From Plutella xylostella (taxonomy: Eukaryota; Arthropoda; Insecta; Lepidoptera; Plutellidae), in the NCBI RefSeq assembly GCF_932276165.1, contig NC_063988.1, forward strand, positions 1,054,001 through 1,118,000: DNA of 64,000 nt, given 5' to 3'. Each line of letters starts with the position of its first letter. The stretch's first letter is position 1. Positions 35,401-47,300 of this stretch are shown here, piece by piece. The notes beneath the pieces were generated by a model, which saw only the letters and a program-made list of their open reading frames with translations, searched no databases and was not told the DNA's origin. A program made the position numbers and the translations under genes.

Positions 35401-38400
35401 TCCACTCGAGAGAGCCAGGTGCAGGTACTTACTCCCCCACAGAGAATAGAATAGAATACCTAGAAACCTTTAGGTACCTATCTAAGCCTATACATATCTT
35501 AAGTACGTAGCTACTGCACTAACTCGAATGATCACAACATGCCACTTCGCAGATAACCTTTTACAACTTCTATATCTATGCATTAACGATAGCCATTAAT
35601 TAAACTATTCACAATTTTCCATGCCTCTACGGACTACTTATATGTAAAATAATAAGTAACCTAGTTACTTACACAGTGCATAACTGAAATGCTCAAACTT
35701 TGTATTTTCTCCTGACTATTGCTACCTACAAGCTTTGCTTCAACTCATAGAGGTCCAAGTTTGAATCTCCAGAAGATAGTCATTTCCGAAAAATACTGAA
35801 CAAGAACCCTCGTCTCGTCGGCACAACAGCGCATCCCGTCCTCCTAAAGGTTGTTTGGCAGATATGTCATAAGACCTTATTCTTGTAGGTGTACAAATAA
35901 ACAGTATTACAGTGAAAATATTAATGAGCCGTTTTCCTTGACAGCTGTCAGTTGAGCTTTTGGGTAAGCCGATAGATGGCGTGAAAACGCAGTGTACCAA
36001 CTGTCAAAAATTACATAGAGAGCAAAGAGTACTAAACTCAGAATAAGAACTCACTAGTTGTGATTAAATGTCGGGTGGTAGCGCGAGCCATCCTTCCGAG
36101 GCTCAGACTGCATGTGGCGGGAGGGAGGAGGAGCAGATAGCTCAACTACAACTCAATTAATACAGGAGAAACACAAGGAAACTGAGAAAACTTGAAAAGA
36201 ACGGCTGTACACACAATCGCACTGAACGCTGAAGCAACAGTGACATCGACATCATAGAGAAAATAATACTACAATTCTACCTACCTATAGTGCCACAATC
36301 TTATCTGTTCCGGTGGCGACATCGCTGTGATCGAATCCAGTGTTGCTTTCGATTAAATTTTGCCTATTTCTGGTTTAAACGACAATGCATTTCTGCTGTT
36401 ACCTATTGTAATAATTAGGTACATTCATAAGTATATTACTATAGATAAATCAAAATATAGGGTCGATAGTAAATGAAAGTTGATATAATATATCAAACGA
36501 CATTTGTTTCAGTGTAGTTCTGATTATGTTCTGCTTCTGATATAGGAGATTAAATTTAGATTACAATGCTATAGGTAATATATGTGGGTCGTGGGAATAA
36601 CGAGATAGATAGACTTAAAAAAAACAATTAATTAAGTATTATTATTATTTTTGAACACTTTATTTTACATTTTCTAAAGTAACAAGAAACAATAGCATAC
36701 AATGAAAATAAATTCAGACAGTGTGCAAAGGCTAATACATCATCATCATCATCATCTTGACCCATCACGTCCCCACTGCTGGGGCACGGGTCTCCTTCCA
36801 AAGGCTAATTGCCAAAAAGCTATTTCTTTCAGCCAACTCTTGATTGGTTGGGAAAACAATGACATGTCATAAATCATCATTATTTCGTCTAAAATCGCAG
36901 CAGGTGCGCGAAATTCTTCTTGGTATACTGCCTAAGATTTAAAGTATCATGTCATGTCATCACACCTGTAATAAAAGAAAAATAAAGATTATATAATTTT
37001 CATCACGACTCATCCCGTCCCCACTGCTGGGGCACGGGCCTCTCTGGAAAATATTACATAAAATTACATGGAGTATATGGGTAAAATTATTCGTCATATT
37101 TGGCAACACTAACCTGTAGCCGCTGCAACTCGTTCTTCCAATTTTTCAAACGGAATTAAAGGCGCCTGAATACGTTATTCTTCCCGCATAAAAGCCAATA
37201 TATATAGTACTACTTTTCTTGCATTAAATTACAGCGCTTTTGGTAGTATTTCACCCAGAAAATCACAAAACAAATTAAATAACAACAATTGAAATTGACA
37301 ACTCAAATAACGCACAGAGTATGAAATGACGTTTGACAATGACGTTTGGTTAGTTGCACATTTTGACCACCGGAACAGATAAGATTGTGGCACTATACGT
37401 CACTTTCACATTTCGTTAGCCTCACAGAATAACATATTGTGATCTGAGTGTGTTCTGAGGGTTTGAAAGTTGGTACAACCCCAGACAACGCCATCTATTT
37501 CTCCAAAAAGGAACTTTTTTTTTTTTTTAACAAACGCCTCATTCATTTAATTAATGTTTGAGGAACTAAAATTTTCAGGAGCCTGGCACCATTACAAAAG
37601 AAACATAAAAGTCATAACAATTGTTTATGGCAATTGGTAGTTGGCCTCGGTTGGCTGTTATTTGAATTTTCTTATTAATTATAAGGATAATCTAGATAAA
37701 AGCAACCATTTACGCATGATTGAATTAGGGAAATGGCAGGCAAAATTTCAAGTATCAAAGTCGGTTATGTTTCGCGAGTGTTTCGCTATATAGGGTTGCT
37801 AGTGTTGCTACATGAAAGATAGCAGTGCCCTCATTTAATTTCAGGACTTTATAGTTTCACTGTAAGTACCTATAACTAATAATAATATCGTCTATCTATC
37901 TATCGGTCCATTTCGATGTTACCTAGTTATCATCATTGGCCACGACATAAGAGGTTTGTGCGCATATTTTCCTATGGCTGTAGAGTCCTATTGCAGCTCG
38001 ACACCTTCTGCCACAGAGATCGCAAGTGTAGCGTGAGTCTGCAGACGCATTACCTAGTTATAAATTAAGTATTCATGCATTGTAGTCATAATAAATACCT
38101 ACCAAATTTATAGAAAGATGAGATAGAAGAGAAGTCAAGTTATTTAAAGAAGATCAAAGCCACACAACAACATAACACAAGCACTTGTTGGGTTTCCAAG
38201 CTTATCGCTGCTCTTATCTCATAATAATAACACTTTAAATTATTTGGTCCTCACGCATTGCTTTGCTTTCATATTTTTAAACTAATCGAAAAAGAAACGA
38301 ACCTCTGAAGCTGAATTTCATACCTAGGTACGTATACCTACCTACTTATAGCCATTGATTAAAGTGATGTTAACAACTTCTAAGCTGTGAATCCCGCAGT

Positions 38401-41400
38401 ACACCTAATTCTAGTTCGAGAAACTTCTGTTCCTACTAAGTATCTAGATGTATAATACCTAAGTGCTTACATCTCGATGTAGGTATGTCGCTGTGTGGGC
38501 TATCTCAGCTAATGCTCTATCATTTCCCTGATGAGACGACTTTGTAAGATTTTTTTATCATCTCTACTAGCCAGGCGTGTGTTTACCAAGTAATAAGTAG
38601 ATGGGTGGTAGAAACTGGGTCTTGTCCAACTTGATTCCTACTTAAGTAATTTTCTACAATACCTATAAGTAGGTAAGTCGTAGCAATATGCACCTAGTTA
38701 TTTTGGGCCAAGCTATGCTCTTTCTTATAAATAGGTACTTAACTAATTAAGTACTTACCTACTTTTTTAAAATTAAGTATAACACGTATAGATAGATGAG
38801 CTCAAATAAGGCTCATACAGATACCTACACTTACTTCGTGTTATTGTATGAGCCTATATTTATATATATACTTACAGTTAGTGTCTAACTAAAATAAGAG
38901 ATTACGGTCCAAAAGTGGGGTCGATAAACTAACGTCAACGAACCACACTCCACATAACATGGAGCTATTGTTTCACACAGTTTATCATTATCATGTCATG
39001 TCAGTAAGCACGCGCCAATATTGTGCAGAGTGCTGAGAGAGTGTTTCATTGTTTTGTTTCAGATTATTCGGTTGCCAGCAGTAATCTGTGTTTTTTCTTT
39101 ATAAGTATAAGTTTCTTTTTCCATCGTCCTGTATAGCGCACTATGTTAAATGCTAACCCATCCTCATTCTTATTTCAAACAGAAAATCTTTTTTAATCGA
39201 ATTTATTTTTAATTCGTGCCGTTTACCGGCCAGTGTTCTAGCCACCCACGGAGGATTATAATAAGAAGTTTACGATGGTAATGACCTTGGCTTTGCAGCG
39301 GCAATGTGGGTCAGTCAGTCAGGCGGCTACAGCGTGGCAGCTGAAGGATTAGCCGCTTCAATAGCTATGGAGGAACAAATCGTTTATAATCTCTTTATAG
39401 ATCCAGCTTTGTATTTTACGTTTCAGTAATTTTAATTTTTTATGGATCTTTTTACCTAGATAAGTACATACTTATTGATTTGTTTCTCCTACATAGTTAC
39501 TTAATTGGGGCTGGGCAATTTCACATTTTAATAATAAGTACCTACATATTTTAAACCATTCACAAAATTATAAGGAAGCGAAGCGTACTACACTAGTAGT
39601 ATCGACCGTTATGTCAAGGATATGTAACTAAGTAACTATACTATATAGTTACCTACGTTTGTTTCAATATTTATAATAATAATTAGGGCAAATCATAGAT
39701 TGACGAGACCGGACGTAGGTATACAGAAAGTTACAGCCACTTACTTAATTGTTTTTTTTGAGGTAAGCAAGTTTAATTAGTTAAAATTCAGAACGCTCTC
39801 GAACTTGTTACGCCGAGGACAGATCGTTACACAAGGCCTAGGTCTAGCCTTTGGTCTGACTGTGGATGAACGTATGTTTATGATTAAAGACTAAATAAAT
39901 ATACGTAGAGATCCTATCTACCCATGTGAATTTTTTGTTTAAGTTGAATTCCTACATAATTATAGTAGAGTCTACTACATACACACACCACAATAAGGTG
40001 ACTAATATCTCTCCATGGACTGCGCACGTGTCACGTGATATCAATGATCGTTGGACGTTGACTGCATGTAAATAATAATAAGCTAGTTTAGTTGTACATT
40101 AGTCATTTATTTACCTCACTGGTTACAGTGGGGTCAGTCTAGCTAACGAATTTCAAAGCGGTGCTGGGCTAACCACGCTAACAACGACTGCATAAAAAGT
40201 ATAAAACGTACGATTGACTGAAAGCTCTCGCCCCGTTGATTCAATTTTGGTAAATCTTAAGAGTAACTCGCGGTTACCTGTAAGTACTTCAGTGCCAATT
40301 TCTCCATAGTGGGTTAGAGCATAACCAGGGATTATTGATTGATTTTGACACATCTGTCAAGAATTGAATAAGGAGATGACGTATAATTGATCAAACTTTC
40401 CCTGGTTATGATTTAACCGACTATTGTGAAATTCACCCCTATGTGCTAGTATACCACTTTTGCAACACCCTGTATATTAGGAATTATGTACTTATTCGTA
40501 CCTATGTAAACATGTATACATGGAGGTAAAGTTCTCTTTTATAAAAAATATTTACTTATTTAAGTTTTTTGTAATTACCTGCTCCGTAATTCTATAAACC
40601 TACCTGTAACTGAGAAATAGATAGGTAGGTGCCTAACTAATTAGTAGGTATGTTTAATTATTCATAAAATACATGACCTAGTCAGCGAACATTAGGTAGA
40701 GGTCCCAAACCTACTTAGTAACACAACATGTAGTTTTGTGCCGTTTATCTTATCAAAACGTAAATAATTCTTGCAAACGATGAGAAATAACTAACCAATG
40801 ATAGATATGATTCAAACAAGAGTTGCAAAATTACAATGATAATGATTAACAGTAATAAACACGCTTGTTAACAAAAATTTCAATCAATAACAGTTACAGG
40901 CACAAGTTTTCTGGAGTAACTATAAGTATATACTTACTTAGTTTATTTGATGTTTTAATTTTGGTTTCCATATTCATTTATGGTAAGTAAGTACTTATAC
41001 TTATGTAAGTAAATAAATCTAGTGATAGCTGGCTAATTTCAGAAAACTCTACCAACTTACGCTACGATTGTAGGTGCTACGTTTAAGAAAACACACATTA
41101 GCCGACTAACCGGTGCATTATACCATGACCGTATACTTGACATGGCCATTAATAACTTATTATTATGTTAAATATAACTTAATAAATCTGTTATTTATAG
41201 CTTCATAATTAAATACCGGTTTCAGTAGCTCGTGCACTCGACACAAATAGAAATAGAATTTCCGAACGCTCGCTGAGAAAAAGCGCAATCCGGTTTCTGG
41301 GAATGATCTATCCGGGAACCACGGCATCACTACTCGCGCGCATGGCCGCCGTATTTATACTCTGCATTCATTCACTCACCTCGTATGGGGAAGGGCTTGG

Positions 41401-41551
41401 TCATGATGGTCTCCGTGGTGGGCGGGAGCAGCCGCTTGGTCTCCGGAGACATCACGCTGGGGCACTGGTTCAGGTCATGCTTCTTGCTGTCCGAGTGAGC
41501 GTTCGCGGCGTTGCGCAGCCGCAGCGACGGGGAGCCGTTGGGCACGTCCAT
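23404..41551 (-). CDS. Pfrx: 6-phosphofructo-2-kinase/fructose-2,6-bisphosphatase, 511 aa
   Basis: Exons in gene order are 41551-41380, 33481-33356, 33181-33021, 30729-30595, 29514-29254, 27759-27541, 26740-26652, 26335-26190, 25254-25127 and 23502-23404. All phases join (1536 nt). The kinase half has the P-loop GLPARGKTY (residues 74-82), VFNLGEYRR and VFDATNSTQERR. The bisphosphatase half has RHGES with phospho-acceptor His286, NEIDA with Glu355, and SHQ with His420. Spacings 69 and 134 equal those of rat liver His258/Glu327/His392 (family knowledge). The enzyme makes and removes fructose-2,6-bisphosphate, the main glycolysis/gluconeogenesis switch. The first exon is a 57-aa Ser/Pro/Lys N terminus. 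Exons 3, 6, 8 and 9 have partial tandem copies in their downstream introns. Confidence 0.95.
24696..24791. repeat. 3 x 32-bp array copied from the exon 9 donor flank
   Basis: The unit is accgtgtgtatagtagtgtg plus tgctctatggtc. The last 25 bases also lie directly at the exon 9 donor (25102-25127, gtgaccatagagcacac on the minus strand), so the array repeats the donor and the start of the intron. Confidence 0.8.
25560..26189 (-). repeat. six extra 101-bp copies of the 3' end of Pfrx exon 8
   Basis: Donor-side ends of the copies lie at 25584, 25685, 25786, 25887, 25988 and 26089; the true exon ends at 26190. Each keeps the codons for CLLAYFLDKSAG and the gtgaga donor. Each lacks the 18 nt that encode LVVSHQ, including catalytic His420. 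Two variant sites (cgc/cac-cag, and gtcct/gtctt) alternate along the array, so it grew as 202-bp dimers. No acceptor is in the correct phase, so these are pseudo-exons. Confidence 0.92.
27133..27276 (-). pseudogene. partial second copy of Pfrx exon 6 (3' part plus donor)
   Basis: It encodes GALAAYIDTQRIPGLRVWTS, then the stretch to NEIDS, and a gtgagt donor, as in true exon 6 (27541-27759). The 5' part with RHGES is missing. Differences from the true exon are nearly all synonymous, apart from NEIDA to NEIDS. The nearest AG upstream would give the wrong frame. Confidence 0.85.
27760..29253. other. Pfrx intron 5
   Basis: AT-rich sequence with no exon seen. It contains an AT microsatellite (about 28545-28600) and the tail of a retroelement, annotated separately. 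Confidence 0.5.
28670..28863 (+). mobile_element. 3' tail of a non-LTR element with (ATTGT)n end
   Basis: The stretch gaagagatcgcttttagcga followed by taagaccgcc, then ttatggtgtgcaaataaaga and a short (attgt)4 tail, is a widespread lepidopteran retroelement 3' UTR by memory. No coding part remains. The left boundary is uncertain. Confidence 0.6.
30438..30545. mobile_element. foldback MITE related to those in the TM exon array
   Basis: aacggttcctcaacagtcga and gaatcgactgttggggaact are imperfect inverted arms. The right end gttcagaatctgttaattt matches the elements at 57655-59250. It lies in a Pfrx intron. Confidence 0.65.
31262..32603 (-). repeat. four partial tandem copies of Pfrx exon 3 with donors
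   Basis: Exon-derived blocks are 31262-31330, 31641-31740, 32188-32287 and 32504-32603; the true exon is 33021-33181. Each keeps the codons from about RADNKEAMAIRQ through GGEVA and the gtgagt donor. The leftmost is shorter. Three share one breakpoint (gcgcgg|actta on the plus strand). Copied intron flank (words such as gagcagaatatg, ccacatattaac and aaaataggctgta) separates them. Near-identity of the exon part contrasts with diverged flanks. Confidence 0.9.
31746..31989 (+). mobile_element. Lep1-like Helitron (244 bp)
   Basis: Starts TCCTAAC and ends CTAG, inserted between A and T with no target duplication. The neighbouring copy at 32283-32300 is the exact empty site (actta|tttcatataatag). 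The interior has the words atgcgaaagtaactgtgtct, cacgccaaaactactgaacg and gcgaagc..ctcgcggg, seen widely in Lepidoptera. Confidence 0.88.
32609..32811 (+). mobile_element. Lep1-like Helitron (203 bp)
   Basis: Starts TCCTAAC and ends CTAG, at the same position of the duplicated unit as the copy at 31746. It probably moved with the tandem duplication. It has fewer TCTG repeats. Confidence 0.85.
33828..33900 (+). mobile_element. lepidopteran SINE fragment, (ATC)n plus conserved word
   Basis: (atc)n is followed by agcctatagcagtttactgc then tagacataggcctctcccaa, a common lepidopteran dispersed-repeat signature. Confidence 0.7.
34551..34614 (-). CDS. Pfrx: candidate alternative first coding exon of Pfrx
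   Basis: The ATG at 34614 opens MDTEENRAEGWKYLNKQFFG-D and ends gacg|gttcgt in phase 1, exactly the phase needed to join exon 2 (33481). The peptide is compact and not repeat-derived, and its use would give a protein with a different, shorter N terminus. The donor (gttcgt) is non-consensus, and no EST evidence can be checked here. Confidence 0.5.
34905..34990 (+). mobile_element. tRNA-derived SINE head fragment
   Basis: atggtagctctacgggtcca resembles an A box and gctggttccaatccagtg a B box. There is no acceptor stem or tRNA fold end to end, so it is a SINE piece and not a tRNA gene. Confidence 0.5.
35105..35460 (+). mobile_element. tRNA-derived SINE with 'aaggaaaacatcgtgagg' body
   Basis: The head has a B-box word (gcgggtttgaatcccggcg). 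The body is tacggtgaaggaaaacatcg, then acccaccaacccgcagtgg and cagcgtggtgggaaatggtc. A shorter relative lies at 59635-59800. Confidence 0.7.
35924..37542 (+). mobile_element. non-autonomous DNA element X, copy 2
   Basis: The same left and right blocks as 16515-17536. The interior differs by the insertion Z' (36288-37395). It sits in Pfrx intron 1. Confidence 0.75.
36288..37395. mobile_element. element Z' (1108 bp), long relative of MITE Z, TA target
   Basis: Ends tagtgccacaatcttatctg and its reverse complement, flanked by TA. The paralogous element X at 17387-17395 gives the empty site ctaccTAcgtcac. The interior includes two SINE-like 'ccccactgctggggcacggg' words at about 36768 and 37019 and has no transposase ORF. 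Confidence 0.8.
40291..40440. mobile_element. foldback MITE, copy 1
   Basis: agtgccaatttctccatagt ... aaccgactattgtgaaattc. The inner pair is cataaccaggga / tccctggttatg. The same family occurs at 47539-47690. Confidence 0.75.
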
Positions 41552-43384
41552 CTGTGCCGGCTACCGAGACATCACTGAACAGAACACAGATATCAGCTGA
41601 TAATTGTCAAGATGTACTGACGCACGACACCTAGTGCCGTCTTCTTCCCTCGCACTGGTTGATTGCCGCTGCGCAGTTCAATACTAAACGGATTCCTCGA
41701 TAATCCGTATAACACACTGATTGTCCGATGTCTAAGGTCACTATCAAACTGTCTGTCTCCTTTCTTCGGCGCGGATGTGAAAGGGACGGCGGGACGCGAG
41801 AGATAGCGGTTTTTTACTGGAGTGACTCGGAGGAGCACCGAGCTGGCTCGAGTCAGGAAGTCGACTGAGCGCATTTCAGGCAGATTGCCATGAGTCGGAG
41901 AGTAAACATGTCTGCGCTATGTTAATCATATGCCGGCGCGATATGACGTGAACTATTTGGACGAGCGACAAGATTGTCGAATTGTCGTGCTTACTCCACT
42001 TGATTGCATGCTGTTAACAGATTATTAGAATCGATTAATATTGGATTGGTTTGTATTAGCGCAAATGGAATTTATATTGACTTCGATTGACATCAATTCG
42101 TCTTTAACGAATTCTTAATTGTTACGGTAGGGGTTCTAGGAATTAAGGTAAAGAACCAAGGTTCGCCCAAAATATATGTATAGGCTGATCTATAAAATAA
42201 CCAAATTTTATTAGGACAAGAACAAGACTCACAGGCCACCACGTAACAGTCATCATAGCATTCATATCTTTCGAAGAACCGACGCCCGTTGGGGCAGACG
42301 AGAGGAACGAGCAAACTTAGCCTGAACCGAATACTGACCCCCGGTGGTGGTTAAAAGAGGAAGGCCGAGGACATAAATTTGTAGCGCTTCTTGGGAGGGC
42401 TATGTCCAGAAGTGGTCGATTACTGGCTGACGATGATGATTCTGTCAAAAGCCCTTTCATAACTTCGTATCATATCACTTCAGCGTCCTGAAATAGCCAG
42501 CCAAATATGAAATAAGCACATACATCTCTACTCTACCCATTTATCGGTCGAATTCGAAACCATTTGGCACAAGTGAGTACCTACTTTCCTAACAATGGTT
42601 TCAAATAGCCATCAGCTGAAAACAATCACTTAAAGATCTAATTATCGTACTGTGGGGACAATGCCACTGTTCTCCGAGAAATAAATCTTTAAATAATAAG
42701 GTGCGATTAGTTTTCGAAGAGTTAGTTGTTAAAGCCAAAAAATGTAGCATTTTAAAAATAAATTTGTACCCACGTTTAGGGGTAAATCGCAGTGTTAATA
42801 AACGTTTAGTGTAATTTTTGGACAAAGACGCTTACTTAGGTATCTACCCTATATCAGCTATCAAGATCTCGTAACCTTCAGTTAAATTTATTCATAATAA
42901 GTAGAGAGTGGTAGGTAGATAATAAAAAAAATGAATAAGATGGTGAAAGGAAAATCGAAACCAAAACGAAGTGTACCTACCTACTATACCTAGGCTAGTA
43001 GCACAACTGCAGTAGGTACAGCGGGTACCAAGTAGACAGTAGGACCGCCAGGCGCTAGTCCGTCTTCTACTGGAGCACTGATAAAATTTCAACCTAGTTA
43101 TAAAAAACTACATAGGTAAGTACTTTACTTGAAGCTCGTTGCGACATACGACCAAAATAGCATGTTACCATCGACCCAACGCCGGTTCTCATGACAACCC
43201 ATCCGGATGATCGTATCCAGCCTTGCGCCTTCAGAATTATTTCACCCCTAGGGCTGCAACGTTCTTTAGAAAGATAAAAGGAAATTGCAAAAATATATTT
43301 TAGACAATGTGTGATGAAAAGTTTAGATTTAAAAGTAGTGTTTTAACGAAGTGACTTTAAAGTTTGATATTTTGTGAGCGTAAA
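41552..43384. other. Pfrx upstream region
   Basis: This should hold the Pfrx 5' UTR and promoter just above 41551. The stretch 41600-41900 is locally GC-richer. No other gene was seen. Confidence 0.45.
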
Positions 43385-43560
43385 GAAGAGGAGTGTATTT
43401 TCTGTAAGTATGAATTTCCCAAGTTGCTAGGTTGTTGTTAAAGTTGCAGTAAAACATTTGATAATGCTACGAGATATTAATCTTTAAATAAATTACAAAA
43501 GTACTTTGTTACTTTCTTATAGAGATAGAAGAGTGTATTTTCTGTAAGTATACATTTTCC
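43385..43560 (+). repeat. duplicated block with exon-like donor, 140 bp apart
   Basis: gtgtattttctgtaagtat occurs at 43392 and again at 43532, each followed by related sequence (ttcccaag / ttccaagg, aagttgca). Both carry a consensus plus-strand donor (tct|gtaagta). They may be 5' UTR exon ends of the gene that starts at 44345. Confidence 0.45.
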
Positions 43561-44344
43561 AAGGTCCAGCGATGGTTCTTGTCGAAGTTGCATTTAATGT
43601 TTTTTTTATGCTAATACATTTTACACGTTGATCTTAAAATTCTAAGTAAGTAAGTACTGTAGATACCTATTTCTATCAGTCCAAACTAATTATTTCATAT
43701 AAGTACTTATGTTTAAGCAATAACAACATAAAATTCGAAGTCGTTATTTTGACGCAGGCAAAATTACGCAATTAGGTAAGTAATTACTCACACCACATAA
43801 GGCACTTTAGAATACCTAGGTACATCTTCAGAACTAATTAGGTCCTATCTTTGACCTAACGACACATGGTTCAAGAAATTACATTAGATTACGCCTATTA
43901 AAGCTGGAAAGTACCGACGACGTAGCTATCTCGACCACAGTCATATCACCAGTTAGAGACGTGGCGAATGCACTTATTATATCAAGAGATATATCAGCCA
44001 CTTCGTTCACTTGTCATATTTTAGTCTTTGCACTTGTCTACCTAAGGATTACGAATATTCTGATATGTGATATAGGTTGTGTCATTCATGTGTTACATTG
44101 TTAATAATGATAAATTAAAAAACAACATAGGTAAGTAGGTACCATTAGAAACGAACCTAGAATACTATAAACATAGTTTCTTTATGATTAATTTTCGCTA
44201 TAGATAGGTTTATCGGCATGGGAGCTACGGAGTGGAAAATAGGGTAGGTAGGTAGGCCAAACTGCAACCATAATAAGTACAAAAATGTTCTATCTAGCTA
44301 ATACGCCTTCAATCTTTGCAGAACCACTCCCAACCTTTACCACC

Positions 44345-47300
44345 ATGAGCAGCCTCTACAAGTCCTACCTCAGCACCGTGCCGAAGTACCGCTCCAGCCT
44401 CGTCAACTACTTGGACCTACCCACCGAATACTACACTTCTGTATCTCCATACATTTACGACGATGTCAGCAGCCCTACACTGAGTCGATGCTCGTCGCTC
44501 GGCTGTCCACTGTACTCGCCACTGTCCGATAGATGGCGCTCTCTTAGCTCGTCTAGTCTCGCACTGTCCAGCCCCCGTATTTTGTAACTTTTTGAGAGTT
44601 AGCAACCGGTGATAATTGGTATCAACTTAGAGACTTATTAACCGAAAACACCAAAAATCTTAGTGAAAGAAATATGCAAGAAGCCTAACAATATATCCTT
44701 ACATTCAACATAAACGTTTATGAAATCAGATAAGTCAGTAAAAAGTTATTAATTAATAATGCTCTAAGTTGTCAGCCATTTTATACCAACCAACCCCACT
44801 CGGAGTTACAAAATACGGGGGCAGGGCGCTGACCGATTCAGATATCGATTACAATCGATACAAACGGGTAAGTGCTGGTTTTATCATATTGGTTATCGGT
44901 GGATTTAGATAGGTGCATCGTGGATTTCATTAAGGAGATTGTGGGTTGTGAAGTGGGTAAGGCTAAATATAGGACTGATTGTAGCAGGTATTGGTAGATA
45001 ATCTTGTCTTTTTATCTGAAATTACCTCATAAACATATATGAGGACATGTGCACTGTTTCAGTCCAAATCGATCTTCACGTGAGAACTTTTTCAACTATT
45101 CATTTCAACGGCAGCTGGAGCTTCGGTCTGGTCTCATTCAGCAGTCAGTACCCTCAGCATTTACTTATACTTACCGAAAAAAATATAACAATTTTGGTCT
45201 ACCCTTTCTTAGCTTATTCCAATTTTAAGCCAAGTCCCACTTGTGCTGGACTAATGGGAAACAATTTATTTTCAAAAGCCACATATACCACGGCCACTGC
45301 CATCTACCGGCAACAACACAAACTACCTCCTAACCAACAGCTTCCCCCAGCTCCGCAGCCGCCTGTACAGCAGCAGCTGGGACCTGCTGCACTCCCACCT
45401 CGACGCTTTCCCGCGCGGGTACCTGGCGTCACTGCGGGACTATTACTACCCCGACCCTGTGGACTATAAGGTTAGTTCATTGATCCACACTCACACTATA
45501 AAGAAAGAAAGAAAGAAAGAAAATTTATTTATTTCTAACACACACAGAAACAACACATACATTTACAAGAAAAAGTTTATAAAGTAAATAAAAAAATAAG
45601 TAATTAAAAGAATGTTGCTTCCCGGTGCTGAAATGGGTTCTAGTTCAGCTTGATGCTATGGCAGGTACTAAACCACACCATAGCGCTGGTTTTCAACTAG
45701 AACCCCACTACACACACACAAACACAAATCGTCAGATTAATGCAGTATATGAGTACCTTCTCCAAGAATAGGATGTGAACATTTTACACAGCGAGAATTC
45801 ATGCAGTGAGCTCGCTGCTTTTTCCGTACTGACCAATGCATCAATGCTACACCTGGTAACTTAACGTTGCTGGTCAGTGCCCTTAAGCCATAAGCTCCAC
45901 ACGATTGGAGCTGTAGGCATCGCGTATCCATCAGACACAAGTATTCGTTTCTAATAGAGCAGTTGTAGCTTCTTCATTCGTTTTTAATGAGCTACAACTG
46001 ACTTCTTTTAAACCTCAATGACCAGGTAACTGCCGCTACTGTTTTTCTCTTCACTTACAGGTGTACGACAGCTACCGTCGCTCCCGTATACTAGAAGAAA
46101 AGCACTTAGCTCGTATGCGCAGGAAGTACGAGGAGATTCGCGTATACGATCGTGATGATCCCGCACTACCGGCCTTGAAGGAGGCCATCGCTAAACTGGA
46201 CTATAGGGTGGGTTTGATACAAGGCATATTCTAACTAATATTATGAATGCGAAAGTAACTGTGTCTGTCTGTTTGTCTGTTACTCTTTCACGCCAAAACT
46301 ACTGAGCGGATTTGAATGAAATTTGGTATACATATGGTCTAGACCCTGAGAAAGAACATAGGCTACTTTTTATCCCGGAATTCCCACGGGAAAACTTTTT
46401 AAGGCGAAGCGAAGCTCGCGGGATAACCTAGTATAATATAATGCACATTGTACAGAGTGTTGGAAAAGTTGAGTTTAACTTGTTAAATTAGTTTTAGTGT
46501 AGAAACTCAGAAAATTCGAAGACAAGAATACGAAGATATAATAAGCGCAAAGAAGGGCGAGAAAAACTCACACTAGGCCCTCACTATATACGTGGAAAGA
46601 CATCTGATACAAACAAAAAAAATACCCTTATCCGAATATAATAAGGGTTCTGTCAGATGTCTTTCACCGTGAAACAAGGTATAGTAAACAAGCACGATTT
46701 GGTAGGTATTACCAAATTCAAATTAGGTTCATACTAAATGAAAGTCACAAAACTATGTGAAAAATGTAGCTTTAATGGTTATGATTTCCAACATTTACAA
46801 CAAAATACCACCGTACCCTAAGTGTTATTGTACTTTATATAAGCATCACAATGTTTGTATATAACAGACGGAGTTACATTAGCTAGTAGGTATGTATACA
46901 GTGTATACTTACTGTATATCTTTCTAGCATTATGGAATTAGATGTAGACAAATATAAATCCACCTGTATATTACTTATGTATTTATATAAGTACTTACTC
47001 ATCTAATTTACTTTCATTACGTTTCCTTCATTGGAAGGAGACCCGTGCCCCAGCAGTGGGGACGTAATGGGTCGTGATGATGACGTTTCAGTGGTTATCA
47101 TTATGACACCTCCTAAACTAGAGAATGTATCTCCCCCTGTATGCAACTTAAATAATAAGTTAAAATAAATCACAAATATATTGTATTAGGTAACATTAAG
47201 TTAAGTTGGCAATATTTTTAGATGCCGTATTTTGGTAAATTGCATGTGAAGATAAAAAAAACAGAAACAAAAGTAATACAAAACTGCTTTAAAATACGCG

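Larger units (their letters stand above)
33482..41379. other. Pfrx intron 1 (about 7.9 kb)
   Basis: AT-rich sequence with many SINE and MITE insertions (annotated separately) and one candidate alternative first exon. From 37543 to 40290 no gene or clear element was seen, only short taggtacctac-type low-complexity words. Confidence 0.55.

Noticed and set aside
41303..41578. 91-aa plus-strand frame overlapping Pfrx exon 1
   Set aside because: It is the antisense shadow of the Pfrx first coding exon.
44577..44824. GTATTT in the MITE's left TIR as donor of the possible intron
   Set aside because: Splicing from 44577 to 44824 would put a stop soon after the junction; only the GTAACT at 44584 keeps frame.
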